From positions 1-64,000 of the forward strand of contig PKEA01000071.1 of the NCBI GenBank assembly GCA_002862805.1: a stretch of DNA of 64,000 nt, written 5' to 3'. The stretch comes from Flavobacteriaceae bacterium. Lineage in GTDB: Bacteria > Bacteroidota > Bacteroidia > Flavobacteriales > Flavobacteriaceae. Position numbers and translations under genes: made by a program. The notes under the pieces were generated by a model that was not told the origin of the DNA, made no database searches, and saw only the letters and a list, made by a program, of their open reading frames with translations. Positions 31,522-39,561 of the stretch are shown here, one piece after another (the stretch's first letter is position 1; each line of letters starts with the position of its first letter).

Positions 31522-32631
31522 TTATTTTTTAAATGTTCTGCCTTTCCATTCATACTTTCCAAAAAGTGCATACAAAGCAACTGAAGAACTAAAAAACGGA
31601 TACAAAAGCGAACTTGCCAATATCCAATTCAGTTTTGTTTTAAAGAAACGAGCTGTTTTTAGAAGAAGTATCAAATCAATCAAAAATTTACTTCCTATAA
31701 AAAGCATAAAATAGTTTTGGTCTAGCGTGCCTAACACCCAAAACCCAAAACCCAAAACCCAAAACAAATTTGTAACAAAAACAATTAGAGCAAGTGTTTT
31801 TCCGAAAACAGAAGAATAACCTGTGCTTTTTGCAGCCCAACGAACGCGCTGCATAAAAAGTTTTTCCCAAGTGTTAACCGTTTGTGTAGCAACTATACTT
31901 TTAGAATCATATAAAAATCCAACAGATTTAAGTTCTTTTAAAACAGCTTTTTGCAGCAAAAAAACATCGTCTCCGCTTGCTATGTTTTCATTTCCTTCAA
32001 AACCATTTAATTCTTGGAAAAATGCTTTCGAATAAGTAAAATTTGCGCCATTACACATAAACGGTTTCTCTATTCCAAAACTGCCTATAGTCGCACCTTG
32101 TAAACTCATAAAGTCTAAGGTTTGAAAAGCGGCTAAAAAGCCTTTTTTGGGTAAATAAGTTACGCCAGCGGCAATCATTTTTAGATGGCTATTTTGAATA
32201 TAATTGTCAATAGAAAGCAACCAATCTTTTTGAACTAAACAATCGGCATCAGTGGTAATAATCCAATCGTTTTTAGCAATTTCAATCGCAGTTTCTATTG
32301 CATCTTTCTTTGGAGAATTACTTTTTCGAATATTCTTTATAATTGTTATGTTCATGTCACTTCGAGCGGAGTCGAGAAGTCTAAATTCATCTTCCGATTC
32401 ATCATCCACTAAAATAACTTCAAATAATTCCTTAGGGTAATTCAATTTCGAGATAGAATGCAATAATTTGGGTAAATTTTCTGCTTCATTTCGAAAAGGA
32501 ACAACAATTGAAAAAGTAGTTTTAGGAACCAAAATTTCGGAATCAATTTGCTTCAATTTGGTAAAACCAAACACTAAAGTCGCTATAGTAAAAACGTAAA
32601 CAATTAATAGTATAAAAACAACAGCAATCAT
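31522..32631 (-). CDS. membrane-anchored GT2 family glycosyltransferase
   Basis: A 369-residue GT-A enzyme. A membrane span (1-22) precedes FSIVVPFRNEAENLPKLLHSI and FEVILVDDESEDE, then the DAD nucleotide-sugar/metal motif WIITTDADCLVQKDW (about 128), ASGDDVFLLQKAV and QRVRWAAKS (the QxxRW-like motif of processive enzymes), and C-terminal spans. Two oddities lie inside: residues of FRLLDSARSDMNI are encoded by a palindromic repeat, and NLFWVLGFGFWVLG is encoded by four heptamers. The stop side lies 1 bp from the upstream convergent gene. The gene overlaps its flippase-like neighbour by 4 bp. Confidence 0.85.
   Translation of the reverse strand: MIAVVFILLIVYVFTIATLVFGFTKLKQIDSEILVPKTTFSIVVPFRNEAENLPKLLHSISKLNYPKELFEVILVDDESEDEFRLLDSARSDMNITIIKNIRKSNSPKKDAIETAIEIAKNDWIITTDADCLVQKDWLLSIDNYIQNSHLKMIAAGVTYLPKKGFLAAFQTLDFMSLQGATIGSFGIEKPFMCNGANFTYSKAFFQELNGFEGNENIASGDDVFLLQKAVLKELKSVGFLYDSKSIVATQTVNTWEKLFMQRVRWAAKSTGYSSVFGKTLALIVFVTNLFWVLGFGFWVLGTLDQNYFMLFIGSKFLIDLILLLKTARFFKTKLNWILASSLLYPFFSSSVALYALFGKYEWKGRTFKK
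31737..31764. repeat. heptanucleotide repeat (CCCAAAA)x4 inside the GT2 gene
   Basis: Four perfect CCCAAAA units (TTTTGGG on the coding strand) lie in the region encoding about residues 290-299. A gain or loss of one unit shifts the frame; the shifted frame stops at 31688, about 20 codons later. Confidence 0.9.
32355..32382. repeat. palindromic dispersed repeat embedded in the GT2 coding sequence
   Basis: The string GTCACTTCGAGCGGAGTCGA followed by GAAGTC matches, from memory, a dispersed intergenic repeat frequent in Flavobacteriaceae. Here it is read through in frame as LLDSARSD, between the VDDESEDE motif and the conserved NITIIKN segment. Confidence 0.55.
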
Positions 32632-33545
32632 TCTTTGTTTGGTTTAAATTGTAAAACAAAATAACTTCCAATTATAACGGGCAGTACCAAATTGAAAATC
32701 CACATTAACGATGTAATTGCAATAATTTTCCAACTTTCAACTCCAATTAAACCAAATAAATATACAGCAACACTGCCTTTTATAGCAACATCCATTAAAT
32801 GTATACTCGGAATGATTGATGCTAATAGATACATGCTAAAAATAGTTCCAAAAGCGATTTCAAAAGGAATGCTAATATCAAAAATCAACAATAAGAAGTA
32901 AAATTGAGTAGAAAAAACCAAATAACGCAATACTGAAAATAGTAAGTTTTTTCTATGAAATGCAAATGAAAAAGAAGCAATTTTTTGAACTAATTTTTGA
33001 ATGGAGAAACCATAAATTTCAACATTCTTAAAAAGAAAAAGAAGCAAAGTACTGCCAATTAAAACTCCAAAAATAAACCAATTTGAAACTTGAAGATTTA
33101 AGTCAATTATGAAAATTCCAATAACTCCAAAAAAAGTGGTAACAAGCATTTGACTGCTGTTTCCGATAAAATTTAGTAAGACAATTTGTTTACTGTTCTC
33201 TTTTGTAAAATATAAAACTTTGGCTCCATATTCTCCAATTCGATTAGGTGTAAAAATAGATGCTGTGAGCGACCCTAAACTTTGTTTCATTGCTTCAAAA
33301 AAAGTAATTTCTTTAAAGGAAGAAACTAAATGTTTCCATTTAAATATCTCCAATGTCCAATTGATTGTTGAAAAACCTAATAAAAAAAGAATGGATTGAA
33401 TCGATAAATATTTAGAAATTATTTTCCAATGCAAACTTTTTTCTTCTTGAAGTTGGTTGTAAATATAAAACAAAGCCATACTTACAATCAAAAGTTTGAC
33501 GGTAACTAAAAGGAATTGTTTAGCTTTGTGATTAATTGAATTCAT
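32628..33545 (-). CDS. lysylphosphatidylglycerol synthase TM-region-like (UPF0104) membrane protein
   Basis: A 305-residue protein with about eight membrane spans. It contains FTPNRIGEYGAKVLYFTKE, the characteristic P-x-R-x-GE cytoplasmic motif of this family, and SIIPSIHLMDVAIKGSVAVYLF near the end. Family members act as lipid flippases or putative glycan/lipid transporters. The coupled GT2 gene (4-bp overlap) suggests synthesis or translocation of a glycolipid. Its start lies only 54 bp from the ruvC start, on the other side of an AAACTTT repeat. Confidence 0.82.
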   Translation of the reverse strand: MNSINHKAKQFLLVTVKLLIVSMALFYIYNQLQEEKSLHWKIISKYLSIQSILFLLGFSTINWTLEIFKWKHLVSSFKEITFFEAMKQSLGSLTASIFTPNRIGEYGAKVLYFTKENSKQIVLLNFIGNSSQMLVTTFFGVIGIFIIDLNLQVSNWFIFGVLIGSTLLLFLFKNVEIYGFSIQKLVQKIASFSFAFHRKNLLFSVLRYLVFSTQFYFLLLIFDISIPFEIAFGTIFSMYLLASIIPSIHLMDVAIKGSVAVYLFGLIGVESWKIIAITSLMWIFNLVLPVIIGSYFVLQFKPNKE

Positions 33546-33559
33546 TATCGCAAAGTAAC

Positions 33560-33587
33560 AAACTTTAAACTTTAAACTTTAAACTTT
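33560..33587. repeat. heptanucleotide repeat (AAACTTT)x4 between divergent genes
   Basis: Four perfect AAACTTT units, followed by a partial fifth, lie between the start of the flippase-like gene (33545) and the TTG of ruvC (33600). They occupy most of the shared 54-bp region, so copy-number change would alter leader or promoter spacing of both genes. Confidence 0.88.
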
Positions 33588-33599
33588 TAAACTAAAATT

Positions 33600-34154
33600 T
33601 TGGCAAACGAACGCATCATATTAGGAATAGATCCGGGAACAACCATAATGGGTTTTGGTTTGATAAAAGTCGTGAATAAAAAAATGGAGTTTATTCAGCT
33701 AAATGAATTGCAGTTGAATAAACTCGACAATCATTATCAAAAGCTAAAGCATATTTTTGAACGTACCATTGAGCTTATCGACACACATCATCCTGATGAA
33801 ATTGCAATTGAAGCGCCGTTTTTTGGAAAAAATGTACAATCGATGTTAAAGTTAGGAAGAGCACAAGGTGTTGCTATGGCAGCCGGACTTTCGAGAGATA
33901 TTCCCATTACAGAATACGAACCTAAGAAGATAAAAATGGCCATTACCGGAAACGGAAATGCCAGTAAAGAGCAAGTTGCCAAAATGCTCCAACAATTATT
34001 AGGCTTAAAAACCTTACCCAAAAACCTCGATTCAACCGATGGTTTAGCAGCAGCAGTCTGTCATTTCTTCAATTCAGGAAGAATAGAGGTGGGAAAAAGT
34101 TATTCAGGTTGGGATGCTTTTGTAAAACAAAATGAATCACGTGTAAAAAAATAA
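33600..34154 (+). CDS. ruvC: Holliday junction resolvase RuvC
   Basis: A 184-residue endonuclease. The four acidic catalytic residues appear in the expected blocks: [15 protein letters not shown] (first Asp), [25 protein letters not shown] (Glu), a central acidic block, and [13 protein letters not shown] (last Asp). It resolves Holliday junctions with RuvAB. The start is TTG at 33600 ([12 protein letters not shown]...); no earlier or close ATG fits. It stands alone and not with ruvAB. Confidence 0.95.
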   Translation: MANERIILGIDPGTTIMGFGLIKVVNKKMEFIQLNELQLNKLDNHYQKLKHIFERTIELIDTHHPDEIAIEAPFFGKNVQSMLKLGRAQGVAMAAGLSRDIPITEYEPKKIKMAITGNGNASKEQVAKMLQQLLGLKTLPKNLDSTDGLAAAVCHFFNSGRIEVGKSYSGWDAFVKQNESRVKK

Positions 34155-34244
34155 ATTTGTATTAAATTTTATTTTTGATGAATAATATTTTTTTTTTTAG
34201 AAACTAAATGTTTGTAGATTTACTAAAATTATAACCAATATTTT

Positions 34245-35117
34245 ATGAAAAAAATTTTATTATTAGTTGTTTCAACTTTTATGCTGTCATGTTCTTCAAG
34301 TGATAGTGATTCCTCTTCAGTTAATGAATATTTTAACTTAAATTATGAAGGGTCGACAGTAAATGTTACTCAGTTTCAAGCTCAAAGGAGCGAACAGATG
34401 ATTGCAGTTACTGCAGTGGCTGATGATGGATTAGGAATTAGCTTTGAAATTAATGAATTAGGTGATATTGGGAATATACATACATATCCTACTTCTTCAA
34501 GTTCTTCAGCTATTTATGATTTGTTTTCTAGTTATAGAAATTTTCCTTCGCACTATTTCACACTAAATTTAATTGAGTTAGATAGTCAACAGAAAACTGT
34601 TGAAGTGAGTTTTTCAGGTGATTTGCAGGAAGACCAATATTCATTAGGCGGGAATACAGTTCAAATAGAAGGAAGTTTTAAAGTTAGATATACAGATGTT
34701 CAGCCAGAGGTTAGTAATTTGGGCTTTCGAGCTAATTTAGGAAGTAATGCATTTATGAGTGCAATTAGCGACCAATCAGGAGGTTTTTTTAGCGGAAGCG
34801 ATTTAGCTATAACATATTATAACAATAGCGAATACACTTTAACTTTAAATACTAATCACGATAATACTTCAACAGGAACATATAATTTTAACAGTGGTTC
34901 ATCAGTGAATAATGTTGTATTATCAAAATTTGACGTTACTTCTGAAGAGTATATTAATTATATGACATCTGGTACTTTAATTATTACAGAAAAAATTGTA
35001 GGTTTTCAATTTACAGTTGTTAAAGGAACTTTTAGTTTTACTGCAACTAACCCAAATGATTCAAGTCAAATAACTGTATCAAATGGAGATTTTGTTTCTT
35101 CATATATTAATTATTAA
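34245..35117 (+). CDS. lipoprotein of unknown function, two DUF6252-like halves
   Basis: A 290-residue lipoprotein with lipobox MLSC (lipid cysteine at 16) and a serine-rich linker (SSSDSDSSSV). Each half ends in a similar strand pair: VQIEGSFKVRYTDV in the first and FTVVKGTFSFTATNPNDSSQ then ISNGDF-like TVSNGDFVSSYIN in the second. This resembles DUF6252-type proteins with a repeated beta domain, but the match is by eye only. It has its own terminator. Confidence 0.6.
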   Translation: MKKILLLVVSTFMLSCSSSDSDSSSVNEYFNLNYEGSTVNVTQFQAQRSEQMIAVTAVADDGLGISFEINELGDIGNIHTYPTSSSSSAIYDLFSSYRNFPSHYFTLNLIELDSQQKTVEVSFSGDLQEDQYSLGGNTVQIEGSFKVRYTDVQPEVSNLGFRANLGSNAFMSAISDQSGGFFSGSDLAITYYNNSEYTLTLNTNHDNTSTGTYNFNSGSSVNNVVLSKFDVTSEEYINYMTSGTLIITEKIVGFQFTVVKGTFSFTATNPNDSSQITVSNGDFVSSYINY

Positions 35118-35136
35118 TTTTTAGACAAATAATTAT

Positions 35137-35167
35137 AAAAAAGCTGTTGTTTTCAACAGCTTTTTTA
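35137..35167 (+). terminator. intrinsic terminator
   Basis: AAAAAAGCTGTTG and CAACAGCTTTTTT pair around TTTT, 20 bases after the lipoprotein stop and 11 bases before hemW. Confidence 0.9.
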
Positions 35168-35177
35168 ATTTTGTAAT

Positions 35178-36311
35178 ATGAGCGGAATCTACATTCATAT
35201 CCCTTTTTGCAAGCAAGCATGTCATTATTGCGATTTTCATTTTTCTACTTCCTTAAAGAAAAAAGACGAAATGGTTTTAGCTTTGGCCAAAGAGATTAGC
35301 TTGCGTAAAAGTGAATCTCAAAATGAAGAAGTAGAAACCATTTATTTTGGTGGCGGAACACCGAGTATTTTATCAACTGAAGATTTGAAGTTTTTAATTG
35401 ATGCCGTTTACCAAAACTATAAAGTAATAAAAAACCCAGAAATTACGGTTGAAGCCAATCCAGATGACTTAACAGAAGAACGAATTGTTGAATTGTTAAA
35501 AAATAAAATCAATCGTTTATCTATAGGAATTCAATCTTTTTTTGAAGATGATTTGCAGCTGATGAATCGCGCACACAATTCAGATGAAGCTTCAAATTGT
35601 TTAAAAATTGCCACACAATATTTCGATAATATTTCATTGGATTTAATTTACGGAATTCCTGGATCGAGTAACGAAAAATGGCAACAAAATATAGATAAAG
35701 CGCTTTCTTTTGGAATCAATCATATTTCGAGTTATGCTTTAACGGTTGAACCAAAAACAGCTTTGGATAAATTCATCAAAAAAGGAATCATCAAACAACC
35801 AGACGATGAAGCCGCTCAAGAGCAATTTCATATTTTGGTAGAAACTTTACAAGAAAATGGATTTGTACATTACGAATTGTCCAATTTTGGTAAACCCGAT
35901 TATTTTTCTAAAAATAATTCGAGTTATTGGTTGGGTAAAAAATACATAGGAATTGGACCTTCGGCACACAGTTACGATGGAGTAAACAGAGGTTGGAATG
36001 TTTCTAATAATTCCATTTATATAAAATCAATTCAAGAAAATAAAGTGCCAATTGAAATCGAAAAACTTACGATAACAGACCGTTATAATGAATATATAAT
36101 GACAGGTTTACGAACGATTTGGGGTGTTTCATTAGAAAGAATTGAAAAGGATTTTGGAAAATTCTATCTTGATTATTTAAATAAAGAAGTAAAGCGTTTT
36201 TTAGAGGATGACTTATTATTTATTGAAGAAAATGTACTTAGAGCAACTAAAAAAGGAAAGTTTTTGTGCGATGGAATTGCATCAGACTTATTTTTAGTAA
36301 ATTTGGATTAA
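35178..36311 (+). CDS. hemW: radical SAM family heme chaperone HemW
   Basis: A 377-residue radical SAM protein. The cluster motif is IHIPFCKQACHYCDFHF (CxxxCxxC, about residues 9-17), followed by ETIYFGGGTPSIL and VEANPDDLTEERI, then ISLDLIYGIPG. The HemW C-terminal block contains HYELSNFGKPDYFSKNNSSYW and GIGPSAHSYDG. HemW inserts haem into respiratory proteins and lacks coproporphyrinogen oxidase activity; older annotation calls it oxygen-independent coproporphyrinogen oxidase. Its start follows a terminator by 11 bp. Confidence 0.92.
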   Translation: MSGIYIHIPFCKQACHYCDFHFSTSLKKKDEMVLALAKEISLRKSESQNEEVETIYFGGGTPSILSTEDLKFLIDAVYQNYKVIKNPEITVEANPDDLTEERIVELLKNKINRLSIGIQSFFEDDLQLMNRAHNSDEASNCLKIATQYFDNISLDLIYGIPGSSNEKWQQNIDKALSFGINHISSYALTVEPKTALDKFIKKGIIKQPDDEAAQEQFHILVETLQENGFVHYELSNFGKPDYFSKNNSSYWLGKKYIGIGPSAHSYDGVNRGWNVSNNSIYIKSIQENKVPIEIEKLTITDRYNEYIMTGLRTIWGVSLERIEKDFGKFYLDYLNKEVKRFLEDDLLFIEENVLRATKKGKFLCDGIASDLFLVNLD

Positions 36312-36315
36312 AATC

Positions 36316-36400
36316 GAACGTAGGTAAAACGGATGCAAGCAACGCAGATAATGAGATCTGTAAAATCCACGTTTGGAAATCTGTAAAATCCGCGTTCCAT
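36316..36400. repeat. short dispersed-type repeat block
   Basis: The 18-mer ATCTGTAAAATCC(A/G)CGTT occurs at 36356-36373 and again at 36379-36396, after AACGCAGATAATGAG. This ATCTGTAAAATCCGCG motif resembles dispersed intergenic repeats seen in many Flavobacteriaceae. It fills the whole gap between hemW and the cyclase gene and ends 2 bp from the ATG. Confidence 0.6.
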
Positions 36401-36401
36401 T

Positions 36402-37163
36402 ATGAAAGCAACAATCAATAACATACAAATCGACTTATCAAAACCATTAGATATTTCAATTCCGCTAACGAATAACGAACAAAATCCCATTGCTTGGTAT
36501 CAAAGTACACCAATTATAAAACCCGTTAAAGATGGCGATTGGATTGGAAAAGTTTCTGAAGGAAAATCTTCTACAAATTTCAATAACATTTTCTTCAATC
36601 CGCATGCACACGGAACACATACGGAATGTTTAGGACACATTACAAGAGATTTTTACAGTATCAATCAATGTTTAAAGCAGTTTTTCTTTACTGCCGAAGT
36701 TATTTCGGTTCAACCGAAAGCAATTGGAGAAGACTTAGTCATTACCAAAGAACAAATTGAAAAAGCTATAAACGGGAAATCTACTGAAGCGATTATTATT
36801 CGAACTTTACCAAATTTAGAAACTAAAAAACATCTCAATTATTCCAATACAAATCCGGCTTATTTAGCTGAAGAAGCAGCAATTTATATTCGTGAACTTG
36901 GCATCCAACATTTATTAATCGATTTACCAAGTGTTGATAAAGAGCACGATGGGGGAGCTTTGTTGGCTCATAAAGCATTTTGGAATGTAAAAAATGTAAA
37001 CAAATTAAATGCAGATGCTCGAATGAATTGCACCATTACAGAAATGATTTATATAGACAATTCTATTTCAGATGGGAGTTATTTCTTAAACTTACAAATT
37101 GCGTCGTTTGAAAATGATGCGAGTCCTAGTAAACCTGTTTTATATAAGATTATTGATTTTTGA
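36402..37163 (+). CDS. cyclase family protein (kynurenine formamidase-like)
   Basis: A 253-residue metal hydrolase-type protein. The metal-binding motif is FFNPHAHGTHTECLGHIT (HxHGTHxE-type, about residues 67-84), with a downstream LLIDLPSVDKEHDGGALLAHKAFW region as in the cyclase/KynB family. Family members hydrolyse N-formylkynurenine or cyclise polyketides; the substrate here is unknown. It is not accompanied by kynurenine pathway genes. The YjbR gene follows after 49 bp. Confidence 0.82.
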   Translation: MKATINNIQIDLSKPLDISIPLTNNEQNPIAWYQSTPIIKPVKDGDWIGKVSEGKSSTNFNNIFFNPHAHGTHTECLGHITRDFYSINQCLKQFFFTAEVISVQPKAIGEDLVITKEQIEKAINGKSTEAIIIRTLPNLETKKHLNYSNTNPAYLAEEAAIYIRELGIQHLLIDLPSVDKEHDGGALLAHKAFWNVKNVNKLNADARMNCTITEMIYIDNSISDGSYFLNLQIASFENDASPSKPVLYKIIDF

Positions 37164-37212
37164 ATTCAGATTTCAGAATTTCATAAATCTAAAATCGTTA
37201 ATCATAAATCAC

Positions 37213-37572
37213 ATGAACATTCAACAACTATATGAATTTTGTCATTCTAAAAAAGGAGTAACTGAGCATTTTCCTTTTGATGAAGATACTTTAGTGTTTA
37301 AAGTGGGAGGTAAAATGTTTTGTTTAGCCTCATTAAAAAAATTTGAAGAAGGAGAACCTTTTTTAAATTTAAAGTGTAATCCTGAAAAAGCTATAGAATT
37401 GCGAGAAAAATATGAGTCTATAAAACCAGGTTATCACATGAGTAAAATACATTGGAACAGTGTTTATTTAAATAAAGAGCTTCCGAATAAAATTATTATT
37501 GAATTAATTAATGATTCGTATGAGTTAGTTTTTATGAGTTTAACTAAAAAATCACGCGAAAGTATTGTATAG
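37213..37572 (+). CDS. MmcQ/YjbR family protein
   Basis: A 119-residue CyaY-like-fold protein. I start at ATG 37213 (MNIQQLYEFCHSKKGVTEHFPFDEDTLVFKV), since the upstream extension of the frame overlaps the cyclase gene and has no family similarity. The motif KMFCLASL and the C-terminal NKELPNKIIIELINDSYELVFMSL are typical. Some members bind DNA; the biological role is unclear. Confidence 0.9.
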   Translation: MNIQQLYEFCHSKKGVTEHFPFDEDTLVFKVGGKMFCLASLKKFEEGEPFLNLKCNPEKAIELREKYESIKPGYHMSKIHWNSVYLNKELPNKIIIELINDSYELVFMSLTKKSRESIV

Positions 37573-37737
37573 ATTACACCTTTAACAATTAGTACATTTT
37601 TTCTACTAATACCAAATAGGAATTTTACAATTATATAATAAAAATAATTAATAATCAATAGTTGATATGTAACTTTTTTTGTAAAATATTTAAAATTATA
37701 GATATAATATTGCGGTATTAATAACCTAACTATTTTT

Positions 37738-38682
37738 ATGAAAAAAATTATTTTATCAGTTGTATCATTATTAATGATACTTTCTTGTAGCAGCGATGAT
37801 AGTTCTGCTACTAAAGGAGATGTTGCACCTGTTGCACATAGAGGTTGTGCTTCTCATGATGTTTTAGAAAGACAATTAAGAGACGATCCTAAATTGGCTG
37901 AAAGAATGGCAAATTTTGAAATTGAAGCCGAAAAATTCATTCAACAAGGGAAAATTGTGAACGGAGTTTTAGAGATTCCAGTTGTTTTCAATGTTTTGTA
38001 TAGAACATCAGCTGAAAACATTTCGCAAGCTCAATTACAGTCTCAAATTGATGTTTTAAACAAGGATTTTGCTGGAACTAACACTGATTATAATTCTAGT
38101 AACCCTTACAATAGCGTTAGAGGTGCTTTAAATGTAAAATTTGTATTAGATGCTATTTATAGAAAATCAACTACAAAAACTACGTGGGGAACTTCTGATG
38201 CAATGAAAAAAACTTCAACAGGAGGAATAGCTCCTACATCTCCAACTACAAAATTGAACTATTGGGTTTGTACAATAGGCGGTGGAATATTGGGTTATGC
38301 TCAGTTCCCTGGAGGTGCTTCTGCTACTGATGGTGTTGTAATTGATTCTAAATATACAGGTACTACAGGTACTGCAACGTATCCATTTAACTTAGGAAGA
38401 ACAGCAACTCATGAAATCGGACACTGGATGAATTTACGTCACATTTGGGGCGATGCAACATGTGGAAATGATTTGGTTTCGGATACTCCTACTCATAATG
38501 CTGCTAACTCTGGAGTTCCTGCAGTTGGTCACAGAAGTACTTGTTCTGGTACACCACTAGAAATGTATATGAACTATATGGATTATACAGATGATAGAGG
38601 AATGTATATGTTCTCTAGCGGACAAGCTTCTAGAATGGCGGCTGTTTTTGCTACAACTGGGCCAAGAGCTTCATTTAGATAG
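37738..38682 (+). CDS. M43-type (pappalysin-like) zinc metalloprotease lipoprotein
   Basis: A 314-residue secreted protease with lipobox LSC (cysteine at 17) and SSDDSS linker. The zinc-binding motif ATHEIGHWMNLRHIWGD gives HExxHxxxxxH, and MNYMDYTDDRGMYMFS supplies the metzincin Met-turn. The central NVLYRTSAENISQAQLQSQI and DFAGTN block matches M43B proteases. Two to four cysteines (TCGND, RSTCSG) may form disulfides. It probably acts at the cell surface on proteins. It has its own terminator. Confidence 0.9.
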   Translation: MKKIILSVVSLLMILSCSSDDSSATKGDVAPVAHRGCASHDVLERQLRDDPKLAERMANFEIEAEKFIQQGKIVNGVLEIPVVFNVLYRTSAENISQAQLQSQIDVLNKDFAGTNTDYNSSNPYNSVRGALNVKFVLDAIYRKSTTKTTWGTSDAMKKTSTGGIAPTSPTTKLNYWVCTIGGGILGYAQFPGGASATDGVVIDSKYTGTTGTATYPFNLGRTATHEIGHWMNLRHIWGDATCGNDLVSDTPTHNAANSGVPAVGHRSTCSGTPLEMYMNYMDYTDDRGMYMFSSGQASRMAAVFATTGPRASFR

Positions 38683-38700
38683 TATTACAAATGTTTATAT

Positions 38701-38732
38701 AAAGCCGTTTAATTTTAATTAAGCGGCTTTTT
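38701..38732 (+). terminator. intrinsic terminator of the protease gene
   Basis: AAAGCCGTTTAATT and AATTAAGCGGCTTT pair with one mismatch and end in a T-run, 18 bases after the stop. Confidence 0.85.
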
Positions 38733-38798
38733 CTATTAAAAAAAATAGTAAAATAATGAATTTTGATAGTACATTTGTAAACGAAATAAACGTTAATC

Positions 38799-39512
38799 AT
38801 GCTTGAAAATTTAAAAAATATTTTAAACGAAGACCAAGATCCAAAAGCAATTGAAAAAATTGCTTTAAAATTGGAAAACCTAATAATGTCTAATGAAGAA
38901 GTAGGTTATATTGCAGTTCAAAAAAAACCTGCTGTAACCATTTTTCCTGATAGTATTGTTGTTACCAACAAAAGAATTATTCTGTGTAAACCTAAGAATT
39001 TAGGTTTCTCTATGGAATTTATTGATTACGATTGGGACGATATTGCTGGTTCGTTTGTAAAAGAAGGAATTTTAGGTTCTGATTTTACTTTTTCAACAAA
39101 AACAGATTTGACGCATACGGTTGATTATTTACCAAAAAATCAGGCTCGAAAATTATATACTTATGCTAAAGAGCAATTGGATTTGTTGAAAAACCCAATT
39201 CAATCTAAACCTGTTGTTGAAACTGCTATTCCTTTGAATGTAATTGAGGAAGAAAATAAAACAGTTGATGAGGTGGAAGAAGTTGTTGCAGAGGAAGTAA
39301 CTAATTTTGCAGAAATTGTTCCTAAAGTAGAATCTTACGAAACGTATGAAGAAGTAAAAGAGGAAATGAGCTCTAATGAAAAAGAATTAGTGGATTTATC
39401 TAAAGATGAATTGTTTGAAAAATTGCAGAATTATAAAAAATTACTAGACAACGGACTTATTTTACAAGCAGAATATGATGCTTTGAAAAAAGAGGTTTTA
39501 AGTAAAATGTAA
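38799..39512 (+). CDS. PH-domain protein with C-terminal SHOCT motif
   Basis: A 237-residue cytoplasmic protein. Residues about 25-125 form a bacterial PH-like domain (IFPDSIVVTNKRIILCKP, DYDWDDIAGSFVKEGILG). A Glu/Val-rich linker (140-195) follows. The end, LSKDELFEKLQNYKKLLDNG followed by LILQAEYDALKKEVLSKM, is a SHOCT oligomerisation motif. The function is unknown; PH-SHOCT proteins are often membrane-associated regulators or scaffolds. Confidence 0.83.
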   Translation: MLENLKNILNEDQDPKAIEKIALKLENLIMSNEEVGYIAVQKKPAVTIFPDSIVVTNKRIILCKPKNLGFSMEFIDYDWDDIAGSFVKEGILGSDFTFSTKTDLTHTVDYLPKNQARKLYTYAKEQLDLLKNPIQSKPVVETAIPLNVIEEENKTVDEVEEVVAEEVTNFAEIVPKVESYETYEEVKEEMSSNEKELVDLSKDELFEKLQNYKKLLDNGLILQAEYDALKKEVLSKM

Positions 39513-39527
39513 TTTCAACATATAATT

Positions 39528-39560
39528 AAAAGAGCGATAAATTATTTATCGCTCTTTTTT
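39528..39560. terminator. bidirectional intrinsic terminator
   Basis: AAAAGAGCGATAAAT is mirrored by ATTTATCGCTCTTTT, with T-runs on both strands, between convergent PH/SHOCT and DUF4407 genes. Confidence 0.9.
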
Positions 39561-39561
39561 A

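Noticed and set aside
31688-31870. Possible separate gene or frameshift within the GT2 gene
   Set aside because: The main GT2 frame is intact with all motifs and a proper stop; the other frame is a by-product of the TTTTGGG repeat, useful only as the predicted shifted product.
37099-37212. Longer start for the YjbR gene
   Set aside because: The extension overlaps the cyclase gene and lacks family similarity; ATG 37213 begins exactly at the conserved MNIQQLYEF.
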